Source of the DNA: Litchfieldella xinjiangensis
GTDB taxonomy: Bacteria > Pseudomonadota > Gammaproteobacteria > Pseudomonadales > Halomonadaceae
DNA: 64,000 bases
Assembly (NCBI RefSeq): GCF_000759345.1
Contig: NZ_JPZL01000003.1
Span: forward strand, 434,001 to 498,000
Direction of reading: 5' to 3'
How positions within the stretch are numbered: position 1 is the first letter of the stretch; every line of letters starts with the position of its first letter. Of the stretch, positions 8,024-16,626 are shown piece after piece. A program made the position numbers and the translations under genes. Under the pieces are notes generated by a model, which was given only the letters and a program-made list of their open reading frames with translations, was not told the origin of the DNA and searched no databases.

Positions 8024-8899
8024 ATGGCGCCAACATTGCAAGGCATCCTGTGGATGTGTGCGGGCGTCTTCTGTCTGTCGGTGGGGGATGCCATTTCCAA
8101 GTGGCTCGGCGAGGTCCATTCGCCGGTACAGATCATCTTCTTCCGCACCCTGGTCTCGCTGCCGCTGATCGCACTGATTGCCCACTTCAATGGTGGTCTG
8201 CGCAAGCTCTCCACTCGCCGCCCCGGCATCCACTTGATGCGGGGGCTGATCGCCACCGGGACCATGCTCTGCTTCGTGTTCGGCCTGACCCTGCTGCCCC
8301 TGGCCGAGACCACCGCGATTGCCTTCGCGGCACCGCTGTTCGTGACGCTGCTCTCGGTGCCGCTGCTCGGCGAAAAGGTCGAGCCCCTGCCGCTCGCGGC
8401 CGCGGTGGTCGGTTTCATTGGTGTGCTGATCGTGGTGCGTCCCGGCGCGGCGGGGTTCCAGCCCGGGGCGTTGATCGTGGTCGGAGCGGCCGTGTTCTAT
8501 GCCTTGATGATGATCACGGCGCGCCGCTACGGGGTGCGCGAAAATCTGTGGGCCATGGTGTTCTACGTGACGCTGGTGCCGTTTCTGGTCACGGCAGCGC
8601 TGCTGCCCTGGGTATGGCAGGCGCCCTGGCCGATGCATTGGTGGGGCTTTGTGGCGGCGGGCATTTTCGGCGTCGGGGCCATGGCCTGTATCACGCTGGC
8701 GTTTCGCCATGCCCCTGCTGCCCTGGCGGCGCCGTTCGATTACACCGCCATGGTCTGGGCCGTGCTGCTGGGCTGGTGGTTCTGGAACGAGATACCGGAC
8801 CTGTGGGTCTACGTCGGCACCGCCGTAATCGTAGCCAGTGGCCTGGCCATCGCCTTTCACGAGCGGCGTACGACCCTCAAACGGCGCCCCTCCGCATAA
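8024..8899 (+). CDS. EamA/DMT family membrane transporter
   Basis: The product has 291 residues and about ten membrane segments arranged as two EamA repeats (roughly 5-135 and 150-280). Motifs include FFRTLVSLPLIALI, LAETTAIAFAAPLFVTLLSVPLLGE in the first repeat and AAPFDYTAMVWAVLLGWWFW in the second. The family exports or imports small metabolites; the substrate cannot be read from sequence. The ribosome site GGGGAAGGG sits 5-8 bases before the ATG. It stands alone and is convergent with the radical SAM gene, leaving only three bases between stops. Confidence 0.85.
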   Translation: MAPTLQGILWMCAGVFCLSVGDAISKWLGEVHSPVQIIFFRTLVSLPLIALIAHFNGGLRKLSTRRPGIHLMRGLIATGTMLCFVFGLTLLPLAETTAIAFAAPLFVTLLSVPLLGEKVEPLPLAAAVVGFIGVLIVVRPGAAGFQPGALIVVGAAVFYALMMITARRYGVRENLWAMVFYVTLVPFLVTAALLPWVWQAPWPMHWWGFVAAGIFGVGAMACITLAFRHAPAALAAPFDYTAMVWAVLLGWWFWNEIPDLWVYVGTAVIVASGLAIAFHERRTTLKRRPSA

Positions 8900-8902
8900 C
8901 TG

Positions 8903-9853
8903 TCAGGGCGCGCTGCAACTGGCCCCGAACCGGTAGCAACTGAAGCAGCGGTGATGGCGAAGCATCACGCGGGTATCGAGGCTCTCGCGCAGGCTGCCGC
9001 TAGCGCCGTAGTCGGGGTCGTCATCGACCAGCGTGCAGGCATAGACCCGGACCTGGCCGTTCTGCTTCACCAGCATCCGACTATAGCTGCACATGAAATG
9101 CGCGCGGCTCTCGTCGGTGGGGTATTTCTCCATGCACCCTTCGGTGATTTCCGGCGAGCCGTCTTCCTCCCCCGGGGTGCCAAAGTCGGGAAAGGCAGTG
9201 AAAGCAAGGTCATCGGAAATGCCTTCGCGGCGGAAGATCTCGCGAAAGTCGGCCTCGACCTGCGCGCTATCCTCGTCCGTGGTCATCTGCCGGGCGATCG
9301 AGACGTCGAAACCGTTGTCGTGAAGCCAGCGGATGCCCTCCAGCGCCTTGGCGAAACTACCTTCGCCGCGGTCGATGTCGTGACGGGCGGCGTCGGGGTA
9401 ATCCAGGCTGACACGGAAGCGAATGGGGTAGGGATTGTCCTTCAAGGGCAGCAATTGATGCGTGCGTCGCAATAGAGGATCCGTGGCATTGGTCAGCACG
9501 AAACAGGGTCGCAGTTGGCTGGCATACGTCAGGATATCGATGAAGCGCTTGATGACGAACGGCTCGCCGCCGGTGAAAGAGAACTGCTCGACGCCAAGCT
9601 CGACGGCCTCATTCAGATAGTCACGTACGTCGTCGAGTTGCATGGCGTTGAGTCGGTCGTCACCCGGACGGGAGCCCTCCAGGCAGAAGGGGCAGGCCAG
9701 GTTGCAGGCGGTTCCCGTGTGAATCCACAGCTCCTTGAGACGCTGGAAATCCACATATCCCCGCGGCTCGCCCTGCGCAGTATGCGTCCAGGCGCCACGA
9801 TAGCGGCTGGCGGTGAGGTCGGTGGCAGTGATCGGCTGCAGGATGGAAGTCAT
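8903..9853 (-). CDS. Radical SAM protein of unknown function
   Basis: The product has 316 residues from the ATG at 9853. The longer frame to 9958 adds a region without coding character. The [4Fe-4S] motif is C50-N-L-A-C54-P-F-C57, followed by FTGGEPF for SAM binding. Near the end CTLVDDDP and CFSCYRFGASC give further cysteines, as in SPASM or twitch domains that hold a second cluster. The substrate is unknown and no peptide precursor or maturase partner is adjacent. A 4-5-4 inverted repeat CCCGTATCGGG lies just before the start. The superfamily is certain, the function is not. Confidence 0.85.
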   Translation of the reverse strand: MTSILQPITATDLTASRYRGAWTHTAQGEPRGYVDFQRLKELWIHTGTACNLACPFCLEGSRPGDDRLNAMQLDDVRDYLNEAVELGVEQFSFTGGEPFVIKRFIDILTYASQLRPCFVLTNATDPLLRRTHQLLPLKDNPYPIRFRVSLDYPDAARHDIDRGEGSFAKALEGIRWLHDNGFDVSIARQMTTDEDSAQVEADFREIFRREGISDDLAFTAFPDFGTPGEEDGSPEITEGCMEKYPTDESRAHFMCSYSRMLVKQNGQVRVYACTLVDDDPDYGASGSLRESLDTRVMLRHHRCFSCYRFGASCSAP

Positions 9854-9915
9854 TAATCTATCCCGTATCGGGAAATGGGGTTCTCCCATCACTATATGCC
9901 TCGCGGCCTGGGATG

Positions 9916-10434
9916 TCAGGGCGCGGGGGAGGCGGCCCCCAGGAAGCGTTGCTGCCAATAATCGATATCCAGCGGCACGCTGACCACCTCGCGGCCGCGC
10001 CCCGGGGCATGGATCATCTGCCGATTGCCCTGGTAAATACCCACGTGGGTGGCCTTGCTGCGCGAGCCGAAGAAGAGCAGGTCGCCCGGGCGTGCCTCGT
10101 CGACACGCGGCAGCTCGCGAAACTGCTGCTCGGCGGTGCGGGGTACCCGGATGCCTGCGGCGCGATAGGCCATCTCCACCAGGCCTGAACAGTCCACGCC
10201 CTCGGGCGAATTGCCCCCATAGCGGTACGGCGTGCCCAGCGCCTGCTCGGCATTGGCCAGGATCATGGCCCGCTCGATCGACAGCTCAGCCCGGGAAGTG
10301 CCTTCGCTGTCCCGGGTGGCGATATCGCGGCTGGCGCAGCCGGCCAGGAGCATTACGCACACTCCGATGAGTAACAGGGCCAGGGAACGTGAAGCCGGCC
10401 GGGCATCGAAAGGCATGAAGGCAAGTGCGGTCAT
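9916..10434 (-). CDS. NlpC/P60 cell-wall peptidase lipoprotein
   Basis: The product has 172 residues. A signal sequence ends in the lipobox LLAGC (about residue 33), so it is probably an outer-membrane lipoprotein. The NlpC/P60 domain follows: GTPYRYGGNSPEGVDCSGL carries the catalytic Cys, THVGIY the His, and IHAPG the third residue. The family cleaves murein stem peptides (Spr/MepS-like). A start seven codons later (MPFDARPAS) is also possible because no strong ribosome site marks the first ATG. It lies upstream of the radical SAM gene on the same strand, 62 bases away; a functional link is not evident. Confidence 0.88.
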   Translation of the reverse strand: MTALAFMPFDARPASRSLALLLIGVCVMLLAGCASRDIATRDSEGTSRAELSIERAMILANAEQALGTPYRYGGNSPEGVDCSGLVEMAYRAAGIRVPRTAEQQFRELPRVDEARPGDLLFFGSRSKATHVGIYQGNRQMIHAPGRGREVVSVPLDIDYWQQRFLGAASPAP

Positions 10435-10540
10435 GAAAGGCCTCGTTTTCCGGCGACGCAGGTACGGCGCGCTTGAATTACGCTATCGTCATCGCTACCT
10501 AATATGCACGCACGCTGAACCATCCTGCAATGGAGATACC

Positions 10541-11074
10541 ATGAGTTTTCAAGGCGAACAGCATCCCGGTGTCCAGCAACCCACCCCGGATTCCCGCGGT
10601 TTCCGGCTCAATCACACCATGCTGCGGACCAAGGACCCCGAAAAGTCACTGGCTTTCTACAGCCGGGTTTTCGGTATGAGCGTGGTGCGGCGGCTGGACT
10701 TCGAGGAGATGGGCTTCTCGCTCTACTTCCTGGCTGCGCTCGAGGCAGGAGATGAGGTGCCCGAAGACAGCGCCGAGCGCACCGTCTGGACCTTCAGTCA
10801 GAAGGGCCTGCTGGAATTGACCCACAACTGGGGTACCGAGGACCAGGACGACTTCGCCTATCATGACGGTAATGCCGAGCCTCAGGGTTTTGGCCACCTG
10901 TGCTTTACCGTCCCCAATCTGGACGAGGCCGTGGCCTGGTTCGATGCCAACCAGGTGGAATTCATCAAGCGGCCCGATCAGGGCAAGATGAAAAACGTCG
11001 TCTTCATCAAGGACGCGGATGGCTACTGGATCGAAGTCGTGGAAGCGGCCCGCCTGGCCAACATGGGAAGCTAA
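10541..11074 (+). CDS. gloA: Lactoylglutathione lyase (glyoxalase I)
   Basis: The product has 177 residues. It isomerises the hemithioacetal of methylglyoxal and glutathione to S-lactoylglutathione in the cytoplasm. FRLNHTMLRTKDPEKSLAFY supplies the first metal His, LLELTHNWG a Glu, GFGHLCFTVPNL the second His and YWIEVVE the last Glu, the full Ni/Zn ligand set. The start at 10541 follows TGGAGATACC. A longer open frame upstream to 10232 overlaps the NlpC gene antisense and is rejected. It is monocistronic with a hairpin terminator right after the stop. Confidence 0.94.
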   Translation: MSFQGEQHPGVQQPTPDSRGFRLNHTMLRTKDPEKSLAFYSRVFGMSVVRRLDFEEMGFSLYFLAALEAGDEVPEDSAERTVWTFSQKGLLELTHNWGTEDQDDFAYHDGNAEPQGFGHLCFTVPNLDEAVAWFDANQVEFIKRPDQGKMKNVVFIKDADGYWIEVVEAARLANMGS

Positions 11075-11083
11075 CCGTCGTTT

Positions 11084-11110
11084 AACGCCGCCGCCTGGCG
11101 GCGTTCCTTC
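11084..11110 (+). terminator. Terminator after gloA
   Basis: AACGCCGCC pairs with GGCGGCGTT around a 4-base loop and is followed by CCTTCT. It is placed 10 bases after the gloA stop; the T content is modest. Confidence 0.65.
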
Positions 11111-11146
11111 TCGGCTTCTCTCAGCTACGCATCCATCGCGCGACGT

Positions 11147-11959
11147 TTACAGATCCAGGATGCGCTCCGGGTGCGAGTAGACGTTGAAGCGGTCCTCGCG
11201 CAGGAAGCCGACCAGGGTGACACCGAAGTCGCGCGCCAGCGATACGGCATAGCTACTGGGGGCGGAAATCGCACAGACGATCGGCACCCGCGCCATGATG
11301 CACTTTTGCATCAGCTCGAAGCTGGTACGGCCACTGAGCAGCACGATGCGATCGTCGAGTGGCAGTTGGTCGTTGAGCAGCGCCCAGCCGTTGAGCTTGT
11401 CGACCGCGTTGTGGCGCCCCACGTCTTCACGGACTGCCAGTAATTCACCTTCGCCATTGAATAACGCTGCCGCGTGGAGCCCGCCGGTATGCTCGAACAG
11501 CGATTGATGTTCGCGCAGACGGCGCGGCAATGCGGAGAGGGCCGCCTTCGGCATTCGCAAGCCCTGCGACAGCGGCGAAAGATCCTGCATGGTTTCCAGG
11601 TTAAGGCGCTTCTTTCCGCACACGCCACAGGCGCTATTGGATAGCGAGGAACGCGCCAATAGCCCGGCCTTCTCGTCATTGAAGCGCTTGAGAACGATCT
11701 GAATCACGTCCGGCTGATCGACCAGTTCGCTGAGCGATTCGAAATCCTCACGCCGCTTGACCAGGCCCTCGCTGAGCATCAGGCCGGCTGCCAGTTCCCG
11801 ATCGTGACCAGGAGTACGCATGGTGATCACGGCATCGGTGCCCGCGACACGGATCTCGAGGGGTTCCTCGATGGCCACATGGTCGCTGCGCTCGACCAGG
11901 TCGTCTGCTTCCCTGGTCAGGATATTGATGAGAGTGTCGCCCGACACGGTGGCTTCCAT
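11147..11959 (-). CDS. fdhD: Formate dehydrogenase accessory sulfurtransferase FdhD
   Basis: The product has 270 residues from the ATG at 11959, which has GGAGGAG directly upstream; an ATG 21 bases earlier would bury that site inside the gene. It transfers sulfur from IscS to the molybdenum or tungsten cofactor of formate dehydrogenases. The CGVCGK motif carries the essential Cys pair. EEPLEIRV near the start, the TGGLHAAALF stretch and REDVGRHNAVDK are family signatures. No formate dehydrogenase gene lies in this window, so it acts on an enzyme encoded elsewhere. Confidence 0.93.
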   Translation of the reverse strand: MEATVSGDTLINILTREADDLVERSDHVAIEEPLEIRVAGTDAVITMRTPGHDRELAAGLMLSEGLVKRREDFESLSELVDQPDVIQIVLKRFNDEKAGLLARSSLSNSACGVCGKKRLNLETMQDLSPLSQGLRMPKAALSALPRRLREHQSLFEHTGGLHAAALFNGEGELLAVREDVGRHNAVDKLNGWALLNDQLPLDDRIVLLSGRTSFELMQKCIMARVPIVCAISAPSSYAVSLARDFGVTLVGFLREDRFNVYSHPERILDL

Positions 11960-12181
11960 GGATTTCTCCTCCACTGTCACGATAGGTGATGGGCTGATTG
12001 GGTAACGGCTGTCGCCCGTGAGGCATGCCTCGCTTGGGTTAGGCAGATGTTTCGCTTCCTCAGGTTAGGGAACGCAGGGCGTTTGCACAACTCCTTCCCG
12101 CCTGGGTTCAGGACATTGCATTGGCCAGGCGACCCGCACGGCAGCATGCTGAATTGTTACCTGTTTGGGGCTGATCTCTTA

Positions 12182-13360
12182 TCAATACCCCGTCATTTCC
12201 AGATATCCTTGCCCGGGGTGCGATCCCGTCACGCTCACATCGCCTTCCCAATAGGGAAACGCCGTATCCATCCAGCGCTCGGCCTGGCGAGCGGTGACTT
12301 CGATGTCGAGTCCTCGTTCGGGCACCGTCAACTGCCAGCGTGTGGGAACCTGACGTCCCGCGACCTCACGTCGCTCGAGCGGTTCGAGATGCAGCATATC
12401 GCCGTCCAGCGCCGTCAGCTCGCCTTCGGGAGTAATCCAGCTTCCCGATACATAGTGGCCACTCGGGTCATCGCTGCTTTGGCCGCCACCACGCAGGCGA
12501 AAGGCCATCAGCTTGGTTCCGTCATCCAGGTGCAGCGAGAACCAGTCCCAGCCGTGCTGATTGGCCCCCAGCAATTGACTGCTCCATTCGCGATCGAGCC
12601 AGGCCTGGCCGGTAACCGGTCGGGTCTCGCCGTCGATCTCGATCTCCCCCGAGACCTGAAAGAACGGCTGGCTGTAATAGAGCGAGCCCTGACCATCGGC
12701 CGATTTCTGACTGAAGCCATCGTCACCGTGGCGTACCAGCGGCCCTTCGGCCTCGAGCTCGAGACGGTAGCCGAACGATTGCCCGGCGTCCTCGGCCTGG
12801 GCCGAAACGCGCAGGTGGTCGAAGGCATCCTCGCTCTCTCCGGCAAGGCTCTCCAATTGCCAGTGATCGAGCCAGGCAGTAAAGGGACTGACCGTCACGC
12901 CGGCTTGGGCGCGTCGCTCGGGCAGGCTCATGCCGCGGGCAAAACGCTCGCCGACCAGATGCTGCTGGGGTGTCGAGAGGGCGGCATGGGCCATCCATAG
13001 CTGGCGGCTGGCCCAAGGGGCGTCGGTCGGTTCATCCGAGCGTGCTCCCGGGGGTGCCAGTGCCTGGCGAAACAGCGTCCATTGGATGCCCAGCGGGGTA
13101 CCCGCTTCATCCTCGAGGTTGGCGGTCAGGTACCACCATTCGATGCGGTAATCGGGGTGGGGGCCATGATCGGCGGGGAAGGCGAGTGGGGTACCCGGGC
13201 GTGCCTGGGCGTAATCCCCCGCGGCCTCGCCCAGCCCGGCGAAACTCTCGCTCGAGCGCTCGTGCGGTGGCGGTGCGAGCTGCCACGTCGCCAGGGCGAT
13301 GAGTAATAGCAGGCCTGCCCCCAGAGCGAGCCAACGCAGTCTACGAAACGTCGAAGTCAT
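12182..13360 (-). CDS. AttH/CrtC-type lipocalin-like exported protein
   Basis: The product has 392 residues from the ATG at 13360, which overlaps the permease stop in ATGA fashion. A much longer frame upstream (to 14797) is out of frame with the permease and is a shadow. A membrane anchor or signal (about 9-27) precedes a beta-rich domain with DYRIEWWYLTANL, QWTLFRQALAPP, GQAWLDREWSSQ and GWDWFSLHLDDG. These are typical of the AttH/CrtC double-lipocalin fold. With the neighbouring ABC genes it matches the AttEFGH arrangement. The substrate is unknown; a hydrophobic or lipid ligand is inferred from the fold. Confidence 0.82.
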   Translation of the reverse strand: MTSTFRRLRWLALGAGLLLLIALATWQLAPPPHERSSESFAGLGEAAGDYAQARPGTPLAFPADHGPHPDYRIEWWYLTANLEDEAGTPLGIQWTLFRQALAPPGARSDEPTDAPWASRQLWMAHAALSTPQQHLVGERFARGMSLPERRAQAGVTVSPFTAWLDHWQLESLAGESEDAFDHLRVSAQAEDAGQSFGYRLELEAEGPLVRHGDDGFSQKSADGQGSLYYSQPFFQVSGEIEIDGETRPVTGQAWLDREWSSQLLGANQHGWDWFSLHLDDGTKLMAFRLRGGGQSSDDPSGHYVSGSWITPEGELTALDGDMLHLEPLERREVAGRQVPTRWQLTVPERGLDIEVTARQAERWMDTAFPYWEGDVSVTGSHPGQGYLEMTGY

Positions 13361-15858
13361 TGCGTGTCGAACTCCGTCAGCAATTCGCGTGGCGAGGTAC
13401 GCCACAGGCGCCACGCCGGCCACAGCGCAGCGAGCAACGCAGCGCCAAGGGCCAGCCCCAGGGTGGCGGCGATCTGTCCGGGGAATACATGCAACGGCAA
13501 TCGCCAGCCGAAGGCGGCGACATTGATGATGGCGACCAGGCAACCCGCCAGTGCGATACCGAGCGGAACGGCCAGTAGCGCCGTGACGCAGGCCGCGCCG
13601 CCCAATTGGAACAGGCCGGTAGCGACCAGCGGACGCCGCGCCACACCGATGGCCCAGAGCGGCGCCAGCTGGGCGCGTCGTTGAGCGGTCTGGGCTAGCA
13701 GGCTGGTCAGCAGCGCCAGGCCCGCCACGCCCAGGGTGAGCACGGTCAATGCCCGTGTGATGGCGAAGGTACGCTCGAAGAGGGTGGTTGCCTGCGTCTT
13801 GAGATCGCGTTGATCGATCACGCTGTCGCGGCCGAGGCCGAATCGCTGGTTGATTCGTTCGCGCAGTGTATCGACCCCGGTAGCCGCCGAGCCCTCCGCC
13901 AGGATGATACCGAACGAGTCGGGCGCGGTGCGAAATCGTTGGCTGACATCGGCCTGTGTCAGGGTGACTTCGCCTCGCGGATTGCCGTAATCGGGGTAGA
14001 CGGCAGCGATACGCCGCTCGATGGGCCCGGTGGGGCTGGCCAGTTCCAATCGATCTCCCGGGGCCAGGCCACTCGCCAGCGCGAGCTGCTCGTTGATCAA
14101 GGCGTCCCCCGCCGTGAAGGCGTCCCAGGCGGTTTCGGGGGTGTCGAGTTGGGCCTTGAGCGGCCAGTGGGCCGTCAGGCTCGGGTGGGGCGTGATGCCG
14201 TAGACCGCGACCTCCCGGGAAGGTATCTGCCCCTTGGCTGCGTTCAGGGTCGTCTCGGCCCGGGAGCGCGGCAGAAGGGCGGCAACCTCGGGCTGCGCTA
14301 CCAGCCATTCGGCCAGATCCTCGCCGGTGTCGCGATCCGGCACGCTTAGATAAACATCGGCCACCAACCGTTGGTCCAGCCAGTCGAGAAAGGTGAGCCG
14401 AAACCCGCCGACCATGCTGCCTACACCGAGATTTGCCGAGAGCGCCAGCAGCAGCGCCATCATTGCCACCGACAGGCGCGGCAATTGCAGTTGCAGATCG
14501 GCGCTGGCCCACTGCGCCAAGGGGCGATGACGCAACGCACGTTCCACGCCCGAAGCGACGCAGGCGAGCAGTGGCGGCAGCCACAGGGCGCTGCCCAACA
14601 ACAACGCGGCGATCATCGTGAAGCCCAAAGCGAGCCCCTCGGCGGGAGGCAACTGGGAGAGCCAGCCCCATAGGCCCAGCGCCACCAGCCAGGCCAGGGT
14701 GCCTGCGATGGCCATGCGCTTGAGCTGGCGCTGGAACTGGCCTCGCCAGGCCTGGGCGCGCCCCAGCGACAATACATCGAGACGCGCAGCGCGCCATAGC
14801 GTGCCGAAGCCTGCCGTGATTACGCCGCCGAAAGTCACCGCCAACCCCCCCAGCCAGTAGTATCCGGGCAGCGCGAGGGCCTGGCCGACGCGGGCGTCAT
14901 ACAACGCATCGAGACTGGCCGCCACATCAGGCAGCAGCCATTTCGCCAGCCATACGCCGCTGAGCAGGCCCAGGCCACCGCCAAGCAGTCCCAGTAAAAG
15001 CAGCTCACCGACCAGCAACCCGACCAGTGCCCGCCCCGACACGCCGAGGGCACGCAGGGTGCGCAGCAGCCCTAGCCGCTGCTCCAGTGTCAGACTGAGC
15101 GCGGCATGGACGATCAGTAACCCCACCACCAGCGCCAGCAGCCCCATGGCGGTCAGGTTGAGATGAAAACTGTCGGTCAGCTGACCCGGTGCCGCCAGGT
15201 TGACGGCCTGGGTGCGTCGCAACCCCTCGGGTAGTGCAACCTCGGTATCAGGCGCTACCAGCAGGTGGCTCGGTCCCGATCGGCCGAGCAGGGCCTGGGC
15301 GGCAGCGATGTCCATGATCAATAGATCGGGCGGCAGTTCCGACGCCACCTGGGGGGGCGGAAGGGGCGTGCCGTTGTCGGCGGTCGGGGTACTCTCGTCG
15401 CTAGGCCACAGCCGCGCATGGGTCTCGGGTGCCACCCGGGTCAGGTAGGGCGGCTGCAGGAATTGCGTCAGGCTCTGGTCTCCCCCTGCGGTACGAAAGC
15501 CGCTGTCCAGAGGCAGTGTCAGCGGGTCGATGCCGGTCACATCCAGGCGGCTGCCGTCGCTCAATGTGATTCTGCCCTCGAGTACCGGCGAGACCGGCTG
15601 GCCTGTCAGGCGCAGATCGAGGTAAGCATCAAGGCCAACCGGCTGCCCGTCCCGACGTTCGATACGGTCGAGTTGGGCGCTGAACAGCGATTCGGCGCGG
15701 GCGTAGCTGTCGCGCGCCGAGGCATTGATCGCCTGCACTCCGCTCCATAGGGCACTGGCCACCCACAGCCCGAGCAGCAGCATGGCGAGTTGCCCGGGGT
15801 GCCGGCGATAGTGCGACAACAAGGCAGTCAGCGCCACGCCAAGCGCAGCCATCCTCAT
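13357..15858 (-). CDS. Large FtsX-type ABC permease (AttF-AttG-like)
   Basis: The product has 833 residues and contains two FtsX-type permease modules, consistent with a natural AttF-AttG fusion. There is an N-terminal membrane helix (about 22-41), a periplasmic domain, three helices around 235-360, two more around 385-430, a second periplasmic domain, and a C-terminal set (about 705-825). The final LWRTSPRELLTEFDTQ is typical of MacB/LolC-type permeases. It overlaps the ATPase and the AttH-like gene by four bases each, showing translational coupling. Such mechanotransmission-type transporters move lipids or envelope components; the cargo is not known. Confidence 0.87.
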   Translation of the reverse strand: MRMAALGVALTALLSHYRRHPGQLAMLLLGLWVASALWSGVQAINASARDSYARAESLFSAQLDRIERRDGQPVGLDAYLDLRLTGQPVSPVLEGRITLSDGSRLDVTGIDPLTLPLDSGFRTAGGDQSLTQFLQPPYLTRVAPETHARLWPSDESTPTADNGTPLPPPQVASELPPDLLIMDIAAAQALLGRSGPSHLLVAPDTEVALPEGLRRTQAVNLAAPGQLTDSFHLNLTAMGLLALVVGLLIVHAALSLTLEQRLGLLRTLRALGVSGRALVGLLVGELLLLGLLGGGLGLLSGVWLAKWLLPDVAASLDALYDARVGQALALPGYYWLGGLAVTFGGVITAGFGTLWRAARLDVLSLGRAQAWRGQFQRQLKRMAIAGTLAWLVALGLWGWLSQLPPAEGLALGFTMIAALLLGSALWLPPLLACVASGVERALRHRPLAQWASADLQLQLPRLSVAMMALLLALSANLGVGSMVGGFRLTFLDWLDQRLVADVYLSVPDRDTGEDLAEWLVAQPEVAALLPRSRAETTLNAAKGQIPSREVAVYGITPHPSLTAHWPLKAQLDTPETAWDAFTAGDALINEQLALASGLAPGDRLELASPTGPIERRIAAVYPDYGNPRGEVTLTQADVSQRFRTAPDSFGIILAEGSAATGVDTLRERINQRFGLGRDSVIDQRDLKTQATTLFERTFAITRALTVLTLGVAGLALLTSLLAQTAQRRAQLAPLWAIGVARRPLVATGLFQLGGAACVTALLAVPLGIALAGCLVAIINVAAFGWRLPLHVFPGQIAATLGLALGAALLAALWPAWRLWRTSPRELLTEFDTQ

Positions 15859-16520
15859 GCGTCAGGCTCCGCCAGTTGTCCATGAGTGAGACGCAGGCAG
15901 CGATCCAGTGGCGCGGCGATGCGGGGGCTGTGGGTCACCATCAGCAGGGCGCAGCCGCTGTCGCGCACCAGGGACAGCAACATGTCGAGCACGTCTCCGG
16001 CGCTGGCCTCGTCGAGGTTGCCGGTGGGCTCGTCGGCGAGCAGCAAATTGGGCCGCGCCGCCAGGGCGCGACCGATGGCCAGGCGCTGCTGTTGGCCTCC
16101 GGAGAGCTGTTCGGGGTAGCGGGTCGTCAGCGTCTCTAGTCCCAGTCGCTCGATCAGTTCGCGATTCCAGGCGGCATCTTCGCGTCCAGCCAACCGTGCC
16201 TGCAGGCGTAAGTTATCGCCCACGCTCAGGCTGGGCACGAGATGGAACTGCTGAAAGACCAGCCCCAGGCGTTCGCGGCGCAGTCGGGCGCGCTCGGGAT
16301 CGCCCTGGGCGGATAGTGCGGTACCGGCAAGATGAATCTCGCCGCTATCGGGGGTATCGAGCCCTGCCGCGAGATGCAGCAGGGTCGACTTGCCAGAGCC
16401 GGACTCACCCATCAAGGCCAGGCTTTCTCCGGCAGAGAGGCTGAAATAGATATCCCGCAGGACCGGCTGGGGGCCCTGCGGGGTGGGGTAGGACTTGCTG
16501 ACAGTATCGAATTCGAGCAT
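15855..16520 (-). CDS. ABC transporter ATPase (LolD/AttE-like)
   Basis: The product has 221 residues. Walker A is GESGSGKST, the Q-loop lies in LVFQQFHLVPSLSV, the signature is LSGGQQQRLAIGRALA, Walker B is LLLADEPTGNLDE, and the switch His lies in MVTHSPR. This is the MacB/LolD group that partners with FtsX-type permeases. Two ATGs lie six bases apart; the inner one (16520) has better spacing from AGGG. First gene of the attE-attFG-attH-like operon. Confidence 0.9.
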   Translation of the reverse strand: MLEFDTVSKSYPTPQGPQPVLRDIYFSLSAGESLALMGESGSGKSTLLHLAAGLDTPDSGEIHLAGTALSAQGDPERARLRRERLGLVFQQFHLVPSLSVGDNLRLQARLAGREDAAWNRELIERLGLETLTTRYPEQLSGGQQQRLAIGRALAARPNLLLADEPTGNLDEASAGDVLDMLLSLVRDSGCALLMVTHSPRIAAPLDRCLRLTHGQLAEPDA

Positions 16521-16626
16521 GGCCATCCCTGGGTGATCGATTCGCCTTATCCTCTCGTCTTATTCCCCACGAACGCAACGCTCGAGAAGAAATGCGTGGC
16601 GGTTTCTGTCACAGGGATGGCAGCGC

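Noticed and set aside
7738-8943. Plus-strand open frame of 401 codons overlapping the EamA gene
   Set aside because: It runs in a second frame through a clear membrane transporter and has no hydrophobic pattern of its own.
12020-12031. GAGGCATGCCTC palindrome upstream of fdhD
   Set aside because: A single short self-complementary site with no spacing relation to a promoter; expected by chance in this composition.
13361-14797. Long upstream extension of the AttH-like frame (871 codons in all)
   Set aside because: This part lies in another frame of the permease gene on the same strand, is Arg/Gly/Ala-rich without motifs, and the true start overlaps the permease stop in ATGA fashion.
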